From NCBI GenBank assembly GCA_038373885.1, contig JAWZYV010015814.1, positions 1,302,001 to 1,366,000 of the forward strand: 64,000 nucleotides of DNA. Direction: 5' to 3'. The stretch's first letter is position 1. Each line of letters starts with the position of its first letter. The notes beneath the pieces were generated by a model. The model was given only the letters and a program-made list of their open reading frames with translations. It made no database searches and was not told where the DNA came from. The translations under genes and the position numbers were made by a program. Source of the stretch: Cheiracanthium punctorium (taxonomy: Eukaryota; Arthropoda; Arachnida; Araneae; Cheiracanthiidae). Shown piece by piece: positions 1 to 10,621 of the stretch.

Positions 1-41
1 ATCGTAAGTGTTCGGAAAGTCGAGTGGAGTCACTCCAGATT
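1..41 (+). mobile_element. Terminal fragment of Helentron-like family A
   Basis: The window opens inside a repeat whose end (TGTTCGGAAAGTCGAG, then GGAGTCACTCCAGA and a T-run) recurs at the ends of the copies at 6055-6899, 8029-8889, 9921-10621 and 48907-49431. Only this terminal piece is present; the rest lies outside the window. Confidence 0.7.
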
Positions 42-1059
42 TTTTTTTTTTTTTTTCAAAGGATAATAGTGAAAAATGTCATTGCTTTAGCTGCGAAACA
101 CTTATTGGACTCCCATCTTTGTTATTGACACTAGTGCGCAAAATATACTGTCGTGAGAAATGATAAAAATAAAGAAAATAATAAGAAAATGACAAAAAAA
201 AATGGATAACTAACCGAACATAACAAAGCAAGGGAGAACCCGGAAGAGATAACCGGCAAAAACATCGTTCCTGAGAGCAAGCACACTCAAAATGTGCGAA
301 CGGAGTGATACCAGTGAAGCGCCTTACTTCTCCCGTAACTCTCTCCGCGTCTTTTCTCAGAGAGCGGTTCAGAAGGCCATTTGGCCGATCGCACGTGCGA
401 GCGACAAAATATTATGCTGTAGTAAACAATGATACAGTGCGTTAACTCTAATACGTGTATTTAACAATAGTGGGGAGGGGAGAGTAAAACTCACGTTTTA
501 AATTCACAAAAATCTAGAAGTGTACTTAATATATATATTTTTTAAATTTAATTTGTTAATGTGTTTATTTTTTAGTTTTTCCCCTGGGGGTTCACCTGTT
601 CATGTGTTCAAATGAAGGAGCCGCCACTGCCTGAACTGCAAAGCTTTTCATACCGTAGGATAACATTTTGTAGTCCAGTGTCATAGAAGTCTGCCGCCTG
701 AGAAAGGAGCTAGGGTGTCACAGTTGTTTGTTGTCTTCATCCGAGAAAAAGTGATGCTCGGATAGGAATTTTCTTCAAATGCAAGACACTGGAAGCAAGA
801 TCGCTACTACAGGGAGACATCATCCACCAGTAACTGAAATACTGCTGTACCTTTTGTAATAAATTTTTCAGGTAACAATGTTGTTCCTTTTTATCGATTA
901 AGGAAAGTTACTTTCCGGACGACACACGTGCATGAAGAATGCAGCCACTTCCTTTGCATTAATGCTTATTATTTTCAAAGAAAAGGAATGCTAGCACATT
1001 CCTATCAGTATGGCAAGCGTGTCAGAGTAGCTCTTTAAAAAAAAAAAAAGATCATCTAC
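42..1059. other. No gene seen; GC-richer patch at about 240-420
   Basis: Mostly AT-rich sequence with a T-run at the start. Bases 240-420 are visibly richer in CG dinucleotides and contain a palindrome TCGCACGTGCGA at about 389-400 with a central CACGTG E-box. I recognise no coding sequence. A distal promoter or an unknown repeat would both fit. Confidence 0.3.
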
Positions 1060-1156
1060 TTATACAGGGTGTCTACCACATAAAGTAAGCTTGATTTCTT
1101 GACCTTTTCTTGACCATAACAAATACGAAACACTAATATCAAAAATACATTCGTGC

Positions 1157-1529
1157 CAGGGATGCAGAATATGTACGATCCGCAATCTAGGATAGGGGGA
1201 AATTTTAGCCATCTGGGGGAAATTTTGCAGAAAATATACAACTGATTTCGATTTTAACGATGAATTACAAAATTCTTCGAGTTATTCTTTCCCATTCCTA
1301 TTTTTAAAGGGATTTTTTTTCAACTTTTTCACCGATCAGCAGTTTGCTTTCTCTTAACTTGGACCAATTTCTATTTAGTAAACATGTATGTAGCTTGTAC
1401 ATTGCAAATATTTTTACACTTATGGTAATACAGAACTTATGCAAGTCTATAAACATATCATAAAATTTTGGGGAAATTTGCATATGGATTGAGGGAAATG
1501 TTAGAGTAAAAACAGTTTCTGCACCCCTG
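1157..1529. mobile_element. hAT-like MITE nested in the 1065-1859 element
   Basis: The ends are CAGGGATGCAGAA and TTCTGCACCCCTG, imperfect inverted repeats of about 13 bp starting with CAGGG, as is common in hAT MITEs. The flanking octamers (ATTCGTGC and CATCATAC) match at only four positions, the others including transitions, so an old target duplication is possible but not shown. Confidence 0.45.
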
Positions 1530-1585
1530 CATCATACTGAGAGAATGAAGAAAAATTATGCTTTTAAATTTAACACTATTAATAT

Positions 1586-1700
1586 ACAGGGTGATCAGCG
1601 AATAAGCCCTGATTTCAAAATTGAATATCTCTACAACAAAGATCGATAGAATTATGCGTAAACTGTACGTTTATTAGCAAAAGTGTAAAAATAGTGCATA
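1586..1700 (+). mobile_element. Single mariner-like end
   Basis: A TACAGGGTGATCAGC start resembles a Tc1/mariner-type terminus next to a TA. I did not find a matching inverted end, so this is at best a truncated element inside the 1065-1859 MITE. Confidence 0.2.
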
Positions 1701-1864
1701 AAAGTTTAGGAAATTTAGTTACGAAAATTGTGAACTAAGAATTTGAATGAAATGGAAAAAGGGAGTTGAGTCGATAATCGTGACCTAGTGCTTCATTTCT
1801 TGACCTTTTCTTGACTTTTCCGTGACTTTCGTGACCTTTGCATGATGGTAGACACCCTGTTATA

Positions 1865-2354
1865 TAATACGCTAACGTATGCGGTACCAAAATCAACGCT
1901 ATTTCCACGCTGCGAACGGCAGCAGCTAGATGCAAACATGAGTGCTATAACAACAACGCATGTGCAATTAACAGTTCAACGACGTCCAATGGAGCAAACC
2001 TATGTCACGCAGTCGCTAGATTACAAAATAACAATAAGGGATACACAAAATTGCAAGATCTTTCGTACTTTTTCACAGCTTTAAGATGTCGAATTTACAG
2101 TACTAAGCGCATTCATCGTCCATCTAAAAAAGGTCAACCATACATCGGGATAAAGCACATTTTAGCCATATGCTGGTTCAACATCGACTTTTAGGATGAC
2201 ACCCAAAATGTGTAACAACCCTAACCTAAATAAATTTAACTAACAAACACTGTTAAAACCAACGAGATATAGTAGGATAAAAAGTCGTTGGTTAAAACAA
2301 AGAAACATGATTTTCACTGAAATAGTCCAGAAATGGAGTTAACATTGCACTGAG
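1865..2354. other. No feature recognised
   Basis: AT-rich sequence between two MITEs. A short run resembling (CCTAA)n near 2218 is too brief to be a telomeric array. No open frame with recognisable protein content. Confidence 0.4.
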
Positions 2355-2736
2355 TTAACCCTTTGAGGCGCAACCCTTTCCCAATGCTGAAAAAAAAGGA
2401 GCAGCCGTTGCCATCGCTCGACTTAACTGTCCGCCATCTCGCTGGTAGTTAAGTCGAGTGATGGCAACGGCTGCTCCTTTTTCGAGCATTGGGCCAATCT
2501 ATCCATCTCTTCTCGCATTCTTCCATTTTTCAGCAGATGTGAGTGCTGTTCAAAAGAATCGTGACCATTTTTTTTGACGGGAAATGACGTGCTCTAAAAA
2601 GTAAAGGATTCTCGTGGAGCTCTGTCACCCGCAACTATTTTTTATAGAAATCTGTTCTATTCTTCGTGACTGACAACAGTCAAAACGTCAGAGTTTGGTG
2701 TTCTCAGAGCGGGAACACTGCGCGTTAGAGGGTTGA
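2355..2736. mobile_element. piggyBac-like MITE with an internal hairpin
   Basis: The left end reads TTAACCCTTTGAGGCGCA; the right end is its degenerate inverse (TGCGCGTTAGAGGGTTGA). TTAA next to CCC is the hallmark of piggyBac-type ends; the right TTAA has become TTGA. Inside is a long near-perfect inverted repeat, arms 2380-2428 and 2447-2493, with an 18-bp loop. A second, inverted relative is at 28301-28600. No transposase is encoded. Confidence 0.6.
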
Positions 2737-3560
2737 GGTATGACACGGCGAGGCTGCCCGCCTTGGCGGCTAGCAGTAATTAAAACAGCTTTATAACTAA
2801 AGTAATTCATGGACGACGTTAACATAATTTCAATAAATATGCATGCACTGCGATAAATCTTCTCTGTATATTTAAAATATTTATGCGTTTTTATTTAAAA
2901 ACAAAATAAACCAAAATATACCGTTCATAAAGTAAGGCCCATTTTCCAATTAGTAAAATTACTCATCCAGTCGCACTGCATGAATCTGATTAAAACGCAG
3001 TGCATTTGCGTAATATAAATCATGCAACTACATAATTGGGAATGAAATTTCCAACATTAACACGTCCGAACAATTCCCTTTTCATCAGTACCGAAATAAT
3101 TCATGGCTGTTTAATTATTGCTCGCTTTCTAAAGCCGCCCTCAGAGAGGTTGGTTATTTCTTCGAAAGGCATTTCATTGCAAGACGGTTTCGTGTACCAG
3201 GAAACTGTAAGACGCAACCTGTCACAAAAAAAAAAACGTGGGCCTTCATTTGCATAAATGCGGGTGCGGCGTTCAGACCAGAATGGAACAGATTCTGTAC
3301 GCTATATTTATTTATAGGCCGTCCCGGTGTATACAGCCGTCTTCCGCGAGACATTTATCACACGGAATGTAATTATTAAAAAAAAAAAAAAAGATTAACA
3401 GTTTCAAGAGGCTTGTAGCAACGAAGAAAATCGCGAATGGAGATATCTGCAATATTAAGGCTGTTCTTTTAGGAAATCATGCAACTCTCGAACAGCCTTT
3501 TAAAAAAAAAAAAAATTATTCGGTCTAGATACTCTGAAAAATTTAGAATGTATTTTTTCA
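2737..3560. other. No feature recognised
   Basis: Moderately AT-rich sequence without identifiable repeats, RNA genes or convincing coding frames. Short open frames on both strands lack any motif I know. Confidence 0.4.
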
Positions 3561-3568
3561 AGTTGTAC

Positions 3569-3730
3569 CAGGGACGTACCCAGAAAAAAAATTTCGGGGG
3601 GGGGGGGGGGACAAAGAGGTAAAAAAGGCTAAATTTTTCACAAAATGGCTTCATTTTTATTGTTTTGTTAACAAAATTTTAAATTTCGGGGGGGGGGGGG
3701 GAAACGGAGCCCCCCCTGGGTACGGACTTG
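3569..3730. mobile_element. hAT MITE with perfect 8-bp target duplication
   Basis: Inverted ends CAGGGACGTACCCAG and CTGGGTACGGACTTG. AGTTGTAC occurs directly outside both ends (3561-3568 and 3731-3738), a perfect 8-bp duplication as made by hAT transposases. The interior is almost only poly-A, two G-runs (15 and 14 bases) and T-rich filler, so it is fully non-autonomous. Confidence 0.8.
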
Positions 3731-3738
3731 AGTTGTAC

Positions 3739-5032
3739 TGTGAACTGTTACATACGGAATTTTGCAACATTTCTATAAAACATTAACTTAAACAACCCTA
3801 AACTGAATCAACTATAAACAAGATGTAACCCTAAAATGAATCAAACACATAAGTCACGTGACTTATGGAAAGCAGTGCTGAAAAAAACAATTTTATTATT
3901 TCTCTCGTCTCTTGTTTTACTTTATAGAACAGTAAAATTCTTGATTTTGCGAGACAGATGGCGATAAACAGCCAAAACCGTTAATTTTCTTTCCCTTCCC
4001 AGCGAAACTCATCTTCCCGATACATTCCATATTTGGCGAAAAATTGACCAAATATGGAATGTATCGCCAAGATGACTTCCTTTTTAGAAATATACTTTTC
4101 ATGCCATTTTTGGCGATGTATAGCCAAATATGGCGCCTTAAATAAATTAAAAATGGAAAATCCAGCTTGGCGATATCTCTTTGGTGAAAAATCACCAAGC
4201 CTTAATATTATAATTTAAATGTTTAGATTAGGACACAATGAAGAAATTTTATATCAGTGAATTGGTGGTTAATGATTTCATATAATGGCGTTTAAATTAT
4301 TTATAAGGTATTTTCAGGTGTCCTTTGATTAGTGCGGATAAATGTATTCCCGAAATTTACCGCATAATTCAAAACCACGCGAAACAAGTTTGCACACTTC
4401 CGACGCTGCGTGAAGAAAATAAGACACACTGTTCAAAAATTTTACCGCTATAATTTAAGGTAGGGTGCCAAAGACAGATATTTTGCGCATTAATCAAAAC
4501 CAATTTATTTAAAACCGTACCAATAAATGGTTACCTGTATAGCTTTACTGTAAAATTAAAAGATAATACTTAATTGTAATACTTATAAACATAATTTACG
4601 CTCTTAAAATCTCAAAAATAAACAGTATAAATAAATTAATATTAATAATAATAAATCGCATATTTTTTTATTCATTTATTAAATTTTTGTTGTTCACATA
4701 ACCTTGGTAAACAAACACAAGTTAAATATTATATTGTTGCATTATGCAAATCGATATATTAATTTTCAGAGTACAACCAAGGAAAAAAAAATGCAAAACA
4801 AATCATAAAAATTAAATGTTTTAATTAAATCTATTGATTCATAATATATCCTTGATTCTAGTTGACCCATTTGTTTAAATTTGATTTTTTAAACATTTTA
4901 GCTGATTGAATGCAAATAATCAGTTACTGATCCTCCAGTATATATAATGTACTTGAATAAATATTTTAACTACTCATAAAAGTTCAAAGATTAATAATTT
5001 TTTTTTTTTTTTGAATGTTCAACTAAGTCAGA
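3739..5032. other. AT-rich stretch with palindromes
   Basis: No gene seen. A perfect 20-bp palindrome, CATAAGTCACGTGACTTATG, is at 3849-3868. A hairpin with 19-bp arms and an 11-base loop spans about 4018-4066. Around 3960-4195 the words TTGGCGA and TCGCC recur in both orientations. Confidence 0.5.
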
Positions 5033-5565
5033 TTCACCCTCTATTGCCCACTATAAAAAATTCTTAAGAAAAACATTTTTTTTAAGTTGAAATAGTGTTC
5101 TTTTAAGTCAAATAACGTCTTACTTACGTAAGTCAAATAACGTAAATATAATAAAAAATTGTAAAGAAAGTTATTTTTATATGTTTTTTCGATGGTAGCA
5201 CCATGATTTTAAAACTCTTCTAAACGTTAAAAATGAAACTTCTTAAAAATTATTTTGTATCTAGTGAGAAAGCATATATTTCTTACATACAAATGGGAAT
5301 TATTAAGTTTTCCTCCATATTAAATCTTCTTAAATAGTAGAAAACATATCATTGGAAATATGTTTTCTTTGTTGACTTCATCCACGTTGTTTGTTATTTT
5401 TTATCCTTTAAAGCAGGCATCTGTGGATCCAAACTAATACTGTGATTAATTAAAGGTACAAGTAATGTTTTATGACTTCAAAATTACATTTTGAAAGAAT
5501 TTTCTTATAAAAAAACAATAGCGTTTAAAGGATGGTAGCATATGCAATGGGCATCAGAGGGTTAA
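5033..5565. mobile_element. piggyBac-like MITE (CCCTCT..TGCCCA ends)
   Basis: The right end, read inverted, is TTAACCCTCTGATGCCCA; the left end is TTCACCCTCTATTGCCCA. Both fit a TTAA-flanked piggyBac-type terminus with the left TTAA mutated to TTCA. GATGGTAGCA occurs inside near 5192 and 5532. No transposase frame is visible. Confidence 0.5.
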
Positions 5566-6054
5566 AAACTGTAAAGTAATTTAACTTGATTTACCTTACT
5601 TATTTTAAATGAATTTTTAATTATTTTATTTTATTAATACGATAAAATTTAGATGTTTCTCTAACTATTGTAATGATAAGTAATTATTCTGAAAAATATC
5701 AGCACTTACAACTTATCTTGTATTATAATGATATGTTACAGGTTAAACCAAAGCCTATTAAATCTCCAGATGTGCCGGTATTTGCACACCTTGTTTTACG
5801 TTAGAAATGTTTTATGAATACGTATATATACTTAATACTATGTAAATAATTAAATGAAGTTAGCACACCAGCATATACTATCAATTAATTTCGAACAGAT
5901 CTTTTACCCATATGTGATATTATGCCTAAAACTAGTTTCATTTCTACCAAACACAGTCTGTATTTGGTAGTAAAACACGTGCCTGTGTTTTGTAAATTGT
6001 AAAATTAGGAAAATACTTATGATGTATTTAAAATATTTGAAAGAGATCCTTTTT
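5566..6054. other. AT-rich, no feature recognised
   Basis: Very AT-rich sequence between a MITE and a Helentron-like element. No RNA gene, repeat boundary or credible coding frame seen. Confidence 0.4.
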
Positions 6055-6175
6055 TACTTTCCGAACATGTACCATGTAAGGAAAGTATTGTAATCATGAA
6101 AAAATTCGAATTCGAGATTTTGGTGTATTTACACGTTTTGAGGTCTTCTGAATTCATTTATGCTATTTTTACGAG

Positions 6176-6238
6176 ATGTATGTATGTATGTGTGTATGTG
6201 TGTGTGTGTGTGTATGTGTGTTTGTGTGTATGTGAGTG
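6176..6238. repeat. (TG)n/(TATG)n microsatellite
   Basis: Interrupted TG and TATG repeat inside copy A1. The same position in copies A2, A3 and A4 also carries a TG/CA tract of different length, so the tract belongs to the element. Confidence 0.85.
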
Positions 6239-6315
6239 AACACGATAGCTCCTGAACGGGGCATGCGATTGAGCTCAAATTGGGTATATATGTTATAAAC
6301 CACCGTCGCAAGACC

Positions 6316-6790
6316 GGTATTGATTTTGGTGTGTATAGGACTTATAGTTTTTCTACAGGGCTACGACAAAGATTTCTTTTACATTATGGCCTATAGGGAG
6401 AAATTCTTGAAAATGCGCTAGCGTTTAAACGGTACTTCGATTGAGCTCAAAAAGTGTATATATGTTATAAACCACCGTCGCAAGACCTGTATTGATTTTG
6501 GTGTGTATAGGTCTTATAGTTTTTCTACAGGGCTATGACAAAGATTTCTTTTACATTATGGCCTATGGGGGAAATTCTAGAAAGTGCGCTAGCGTTTAAA
6601 CGGTACATTCGATTGAGCTCAAATTGGGTATACATGTTATAAACCACCATCGCAAGACCGGTATTGATTTTGGTGTGTATAGGACTTATAGTTTTTCTAC
6701 AGGGCTACGACAAAGATTTCTTTTACATTATGGCCTATGGGGAGAAATTCTTGAAAGTGCGCTAGCGTTTAAACGGTACATTCGATTGAG
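6316..6790. repeat. 172-bp tandem units in A1
   Basis: Equivalent bases at 6315, 6487 and 6659 set a period of 172 bp. Each unit contains CTACAGGGCTACGACAAAG and GTGCGCTAGCGTTTAAACGG. Because 172 is not a multiple of three, no reading frame can pass through consecutive units. Confidence 0.85.
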
Positions 6791-7071
6791 CTTCAATTTG
6801 GTATATATATTTGAATTATTCATCGATTAAAATTTATTTAAATGCTTGGAATGATCTTAATCGTAAGTGTTCGGAAAATCGAGTGGAGTCACTCCAGATT
6901 TTTTTTTTTTAAGGTGTGGAAGTACAATCGAAAATTTATTATCGTCGGAGCTAGAAGCTGTCTTTTTTTCAAGGTATTAAGAAATTCGACGGCAAGAGGT
7001 TCGAATATCGAGATTTGAGCTAAGTTTAGAAAGTCAAGCCGACAATAACGGCAGCAAGATGAGGTATACAA

Positions 7072-7252
7072 CAGGCGCGTAGCAAAGGGGGTGGGGGTTT
7101 TAAGTGTAGGGTATTAACCCACACCCCATGAGGAATTTTTTGCCATACAAAATGTATATACTTCACATACATTATCACACGCATCTATACATATAATATG
7201 AGTTGTAGTAGTCGTAATCCCCCGATGAAAATTTTACTGGCTACTGCCCGTG
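7072..7252. mobile_element. Diverged MITE related to the 16439-16614 element
   Basis: The interior shares GCCATACAAAATGTATAT and a following TTCAC block with the hAT MITE at 16439-16614. The ends (CAGGCGCGTAGCAAAG and its partner near GGCTACTGCCCGTG) are degraded and no target duplication is visible. Confidence 0.5.
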
Positions 7253-7679
7253 GGCTCAGTACAGTCACTTAATCGACGACCGACAATATATAGTGGTCCA
7301 GAAATCGCCGTAATATCGAAATCTCTGGTTTCTGTCACAAACTTAAAGTCCAGTGCTTTCGTTTGGTCGACATTGTAGCACAAGATAAATACACTACTAA
7401 ATACATTAGGTAAACTAGAAAACAATGAGGCACGTGTTTCCCAAGAGCACCACCACCGGTTTATTGAACGTGCCTCACTAACCAACCGCCGCCGGATTAT
7501 CAAGTAGTGTGCAGCAAATTTAAAAAAAAAAAAAAGCAGTTATTGGAAGTACTTTATAGCGTCTCAAATTAGAATTTCTATGGTTTGGTTTTATTAATGT
7601 CTGTTTTATGTATGTCTTCTATTGTAATCTTATGAATATTAGTTTTTGAGAGGGAAAAAGCTCTCATTTTTTGTATCAC
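7253..7679. other. No feature recognised
   Basis: Includes an 89-codon open frame on the minus strand (7234-7503) with no motif that I recognise. No repeat boundary seen. Confidence 0.35.
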
Positions 7680-7936
7680 CAGGGATCGATCCAGGAGTTT
7701 TTTTGCAGGGACCCATTTCTGCGAAAATTGCTTATTTTTATGAATTTCAATACTTAGTTTTGTGAGTTTTCATACCAATTTTTAATAAAAGTAACGTTTT
7801 GTTGAAGTAATTGATCAAAAGGCTAAGGAAGGGCCATTTTAATTGATTGTATTTTTGTGACGGGTTCGTTTTAATCGATTGCAATTTTGTGAACGGGCCG
7901 CTAAACGGACCCAATTTTCGTCTCCGTCGACCCCTG
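7680..7936. mobile_element. hAT-like MITE, family F copy 1
   Basis: Ends CAGGGATCGATCC and GTCGACCCCTG are imperfect inverted repeats of the hAT CAGGG type. The interior repeats TTTTAAT(T/C)GATTG(T/C)A. A diverged copy is at 18358-18662, sharing the order 'AGGAGTTTTT', 'CCCATTT', 'TGAATTTCAATAC'. No clear 8-bp duplication. Confidence 0.55.
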
Positions 7937-8028
7937 ATTACTCAAGAGCACGATTGATTCGGGCTTCTCTATCAATTATCTATATTCTTTCCACACTCGT
8001 GATTACTACTTCAAAATAATATCAAAAA

Positions 8029-8703
8029 TCTGGAGTGACTCCACTCGACTTTCCGAACAGTTACGATTAAGATCATGACCAAGCATTTAAATAAATTTTA
8101 ATCGATGAATAATTCAAATATATATACCAAAATGAAGCAATCGAATGTATCGTTTAAACGCTAGCGCACTTTCAAGAATTTCTCCCCATAGGCTATAATG
8201 TAAAAGGAATTTTTGGCGTAGCCCTGTAGAAAAACTATAAGTCCTATACACATCAAAATCGATACCGGTCTTACGATGGTTGTTTATAACATGTACACCC
8301 AATTTGAGCTCAATCGAATGTACCGTTTAAACGCTAGCGCACTTTCCAGAATTTTCCCCCATAGGCCATAATGGAAAAGAAATCTTTGTCGTAGCCCTGT
8401 AGAAAAACTATAAGTCTTATACACACCGAAATCAATACAGGTCTTGCGACGGTGGTTTATAACATATATACCTAATTTGAGCTCAATCTAATGTACCGTT
8501 TAAACGCTAGCGCACTTTCAAGAATTTTCCCCCATAGGCCATAATGTAAAAGAAATCTTTGTCGTAGCCCTGTAGAAAAACTATAAGTCCTATACACACC
8601 AAAATCAATACCGGTCTTGCGACGGTGGTTTATAACATATATACCCAATTTGAGCTCAATCGCATGCCCCGTTCAGGAGCTATCGTGTTCACTCACATAC
8701 ACA

Positions 8704-8752
<49 letters not shown>

Positions 8753-8889
8753 ACATACATACATACATCTCGTAAAAATAACATAAATGAATTCACATGC
8801 CCTTTTAACGTGTCAATACACCAAAATCTCGAATTCGAATTTTTTCATGATTACAATACTTTCCTTACATGGCACATGTTCGGAAAGTA
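8029..8889 (+). mobile_element. Helentron-like element, copy A2
   Basis: Inverted relative to A1. It begins T|CTGGAGTGACTCC, carries CGACTTTCCGAACA just inside, and ends with the same CTTTCC...GGAAAG|T terminal hairpin near 8860-8888. It has three internal units spaced 173 bp apart (8268, 8441, 8614) and a CA tract at 8697-8765. Confidence 0.6.
8697..8765. repeat. (CA)n/(CATA)n microsatellite
   Basis: Long CA tract followed by CATA units inside Helentron-like copy A2, the inverse of the TG tract in A1. Confidence 0.9.
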
Positions 8890-9920
8890 ATAAATAGAAC
8901 CTGGGGAAAAATAGCCTTCAAGATGAGTACCCATGCGCTTCTACTGCTATTCCATGCCGCTATAAAAGGATCACCTCCATTCGGTACCCGGTGAGGGAGG
9001 AAAGGGGGTAGACTCACGTAAACGGCTAGTAAAAGGCTCGACCTGGCCAACCCTTGGCATCACACTAAACACGAATTAACCCCATAGCATTACAGATAAT
9101 CAGCCTACTGATAGGCGGCCATTACTTCCGCCATACAGAGTTCAAGAGGGAAAATTTCCCAGAAAAATTTCACGCTGTAAGGGATATAATTGCATATTCA
9201 CTACAGCGAAGTATTAGTTTGCCGGTGTGTTTGAATCTTTTTTTCTTCTTCAGGTGAAGTTGCAGACGTGAGGAGGATGCGTTATCAAGAATAAGGAAGT
9301 GAAGGATGAAAAGTAATAAGAAAAAAATAAATACGAAAGAGAACGGATTCGAGATTTATTGCTAATGTAGGGTACTCTGACAGTGAAATGTACTTGTTAT
9401 TGTATGAGAACTTGATTACTGTTATCGTAGAGTCATTCCGTTAAAAGTTTTCCCCATGGGCACCCACGTGGTTGTTTGTTGGGGGGGGGAGGGGAGGGGG
9501 GCAGTTAAGGGTCCTGTCTAAGAAAGATACTAATACTATATATTTTAGAGCTGAAGCACTTTTACGTTATACCAGTACATAAATCATAACGGTAATATGG
9601 GAGCTAAGGGGGGAGGGGTCGTTGCCTTTCCCTGTCCATGTGTATTGGAGCCCATGAAAGTATCTAAAACAACCCATGCGACGCAATAATCTTATAGGAG
9701 GCAATAATATAAGAAGGAGGTGGAATATAGGAGGCAGTACTCCACGGCAGCAGTCAGTCCCCAAACCCCGGACCCTGCATCAAGTGGTAACGGGGCACCC
9801 AAGGAACATTTAGGTTTTTAAAATGTCATTTACTGTGGTGTATTTATCTCCGTTTAAACAAGTCTGTCTGGTTTGTGCGAATTTATGCCTTCATAACAGA
9901 AGAAATCTCGTAACTATAAT
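8890..9920. other. Unassigned; fragment of a CATGGGCACCCA repeat
   Basis: No gene seen. CATGGGCACCCACGTGG with a G-run at 9457-9500 looks like one end of a hAT-type MITE whose partner I could not find; a reverse end is near 43381-43393. The rest is unremarkable. Confidence 0.35.
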
Positions 9921-10057
9921 TACTTTCCGAGCATGTACCATGTAAGGAAAGTATTGTAATCATGAAAAAAATCGACTTCGAGATTTTGGTGTTTTGACAC
10001 GTTTTGGGGGCTTCTGAATCCATTTATGCTATTTTTACGAGATGTATGTATGTATGT

Positions 10058-10108
<51 letters not shown>

Positions 10109-10621
10109 TGTGTATGTGAGTGAACACGATAGCTCCTGAACGGAGCATTCGATGGAGCTCAAATTGGATATATATATCATAAACCACCGTCGCAAGACCG
10201 GTTTTGATTTTGGTGTGTATAGGACTTATAGTTTTTCTACAGGGCTACGACAAAGATTTCTCTTACATTATGGCCTATGGGGGGAAATTCTTGAAAGTGC
10301 GCTAGCGTTTAAACGGTACCCTCGATTGAGCTGAAATTGGGTATATATGTTATAAATCACCATCTTAAGACCGGTATTGATTTTGGTGTGTATAAGACTT
10401 ATAGTTTTTCTACAGGGCTACGACAAAAATTTCTTTTATATTATGGCATAATGGCATATGGGGAGAAATTCTTGAAAGTGCGCAAGCGTTTAAACGGTGC
10501 ATTCTATTGAGTTTCAATTTGATATATATGTTTGAATTATTCATCGATTAAAATTTATTTAAATGCTTGGTAACGATCTTAATCGTAAGTGTTCGGAAAG
10601 TCGAGTGGAGTCACTCCAGAT
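9921..10621 (-). mobile_element. Helentron-like element, copy A3
   Basis: Same orientation as A1. The TACTTTCCGAGCATG hairpin end is at 9921-9955 and the opposite end, GGAGTCACTCCAGA|T, near 10621. Only two internal units (period 173 bp) and a long TG tract at 10040-10116. Confidence 0.6.

Larger units (their letters stand above)
1065..1859. mobile_element. Non-autonomous DNA transposon with CAGGGTGTCTACC ends
   Basis: The two ends are inverted copies of CAGGGTGTCTACCA, flanked by TTATA on both sides (1060-1064 and 1860-1864), a 5-bp target-site duplication. The interior has phrases such as TTGACCTTTTCTTGAC near both ends and no transposase. A second copy of nearly the same length (805 versus 795 bp) lies at 38751-39555. 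The superfamily is not assigned; the 5-bp duplication is the main clue. Confidence 0.7.
6055..6899 (-). mobile_element. Helentron (DINE-1/HINE)-like element, copy A1
   Basis: Read on the minus strand it starts T|CTGGAGTGACTCC, has CTTTCCGAACA about 20 bp in, and ends in a stem-loop CTTTCC..ACATG GTA CATGT..GGAAAG|T. Offset (asymmetric) inverted repeats, a terminal 3' hairpin and a T|T target are features of Helentrons and their non-autonomous HINE/DINE-1 derivatives. The interior has a TG-rich microsatellite and three tandem units of exactly 172 bp. Orientation is inferred from the hairpin. An open frame inside the last unit is not a gene. Confidence 0.6.

Noticed and set aside
2215..2235. 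Telomeric (TTAGG)n
   Set aside because: Only one or two CCTAA units; too short to distinguish from chance.
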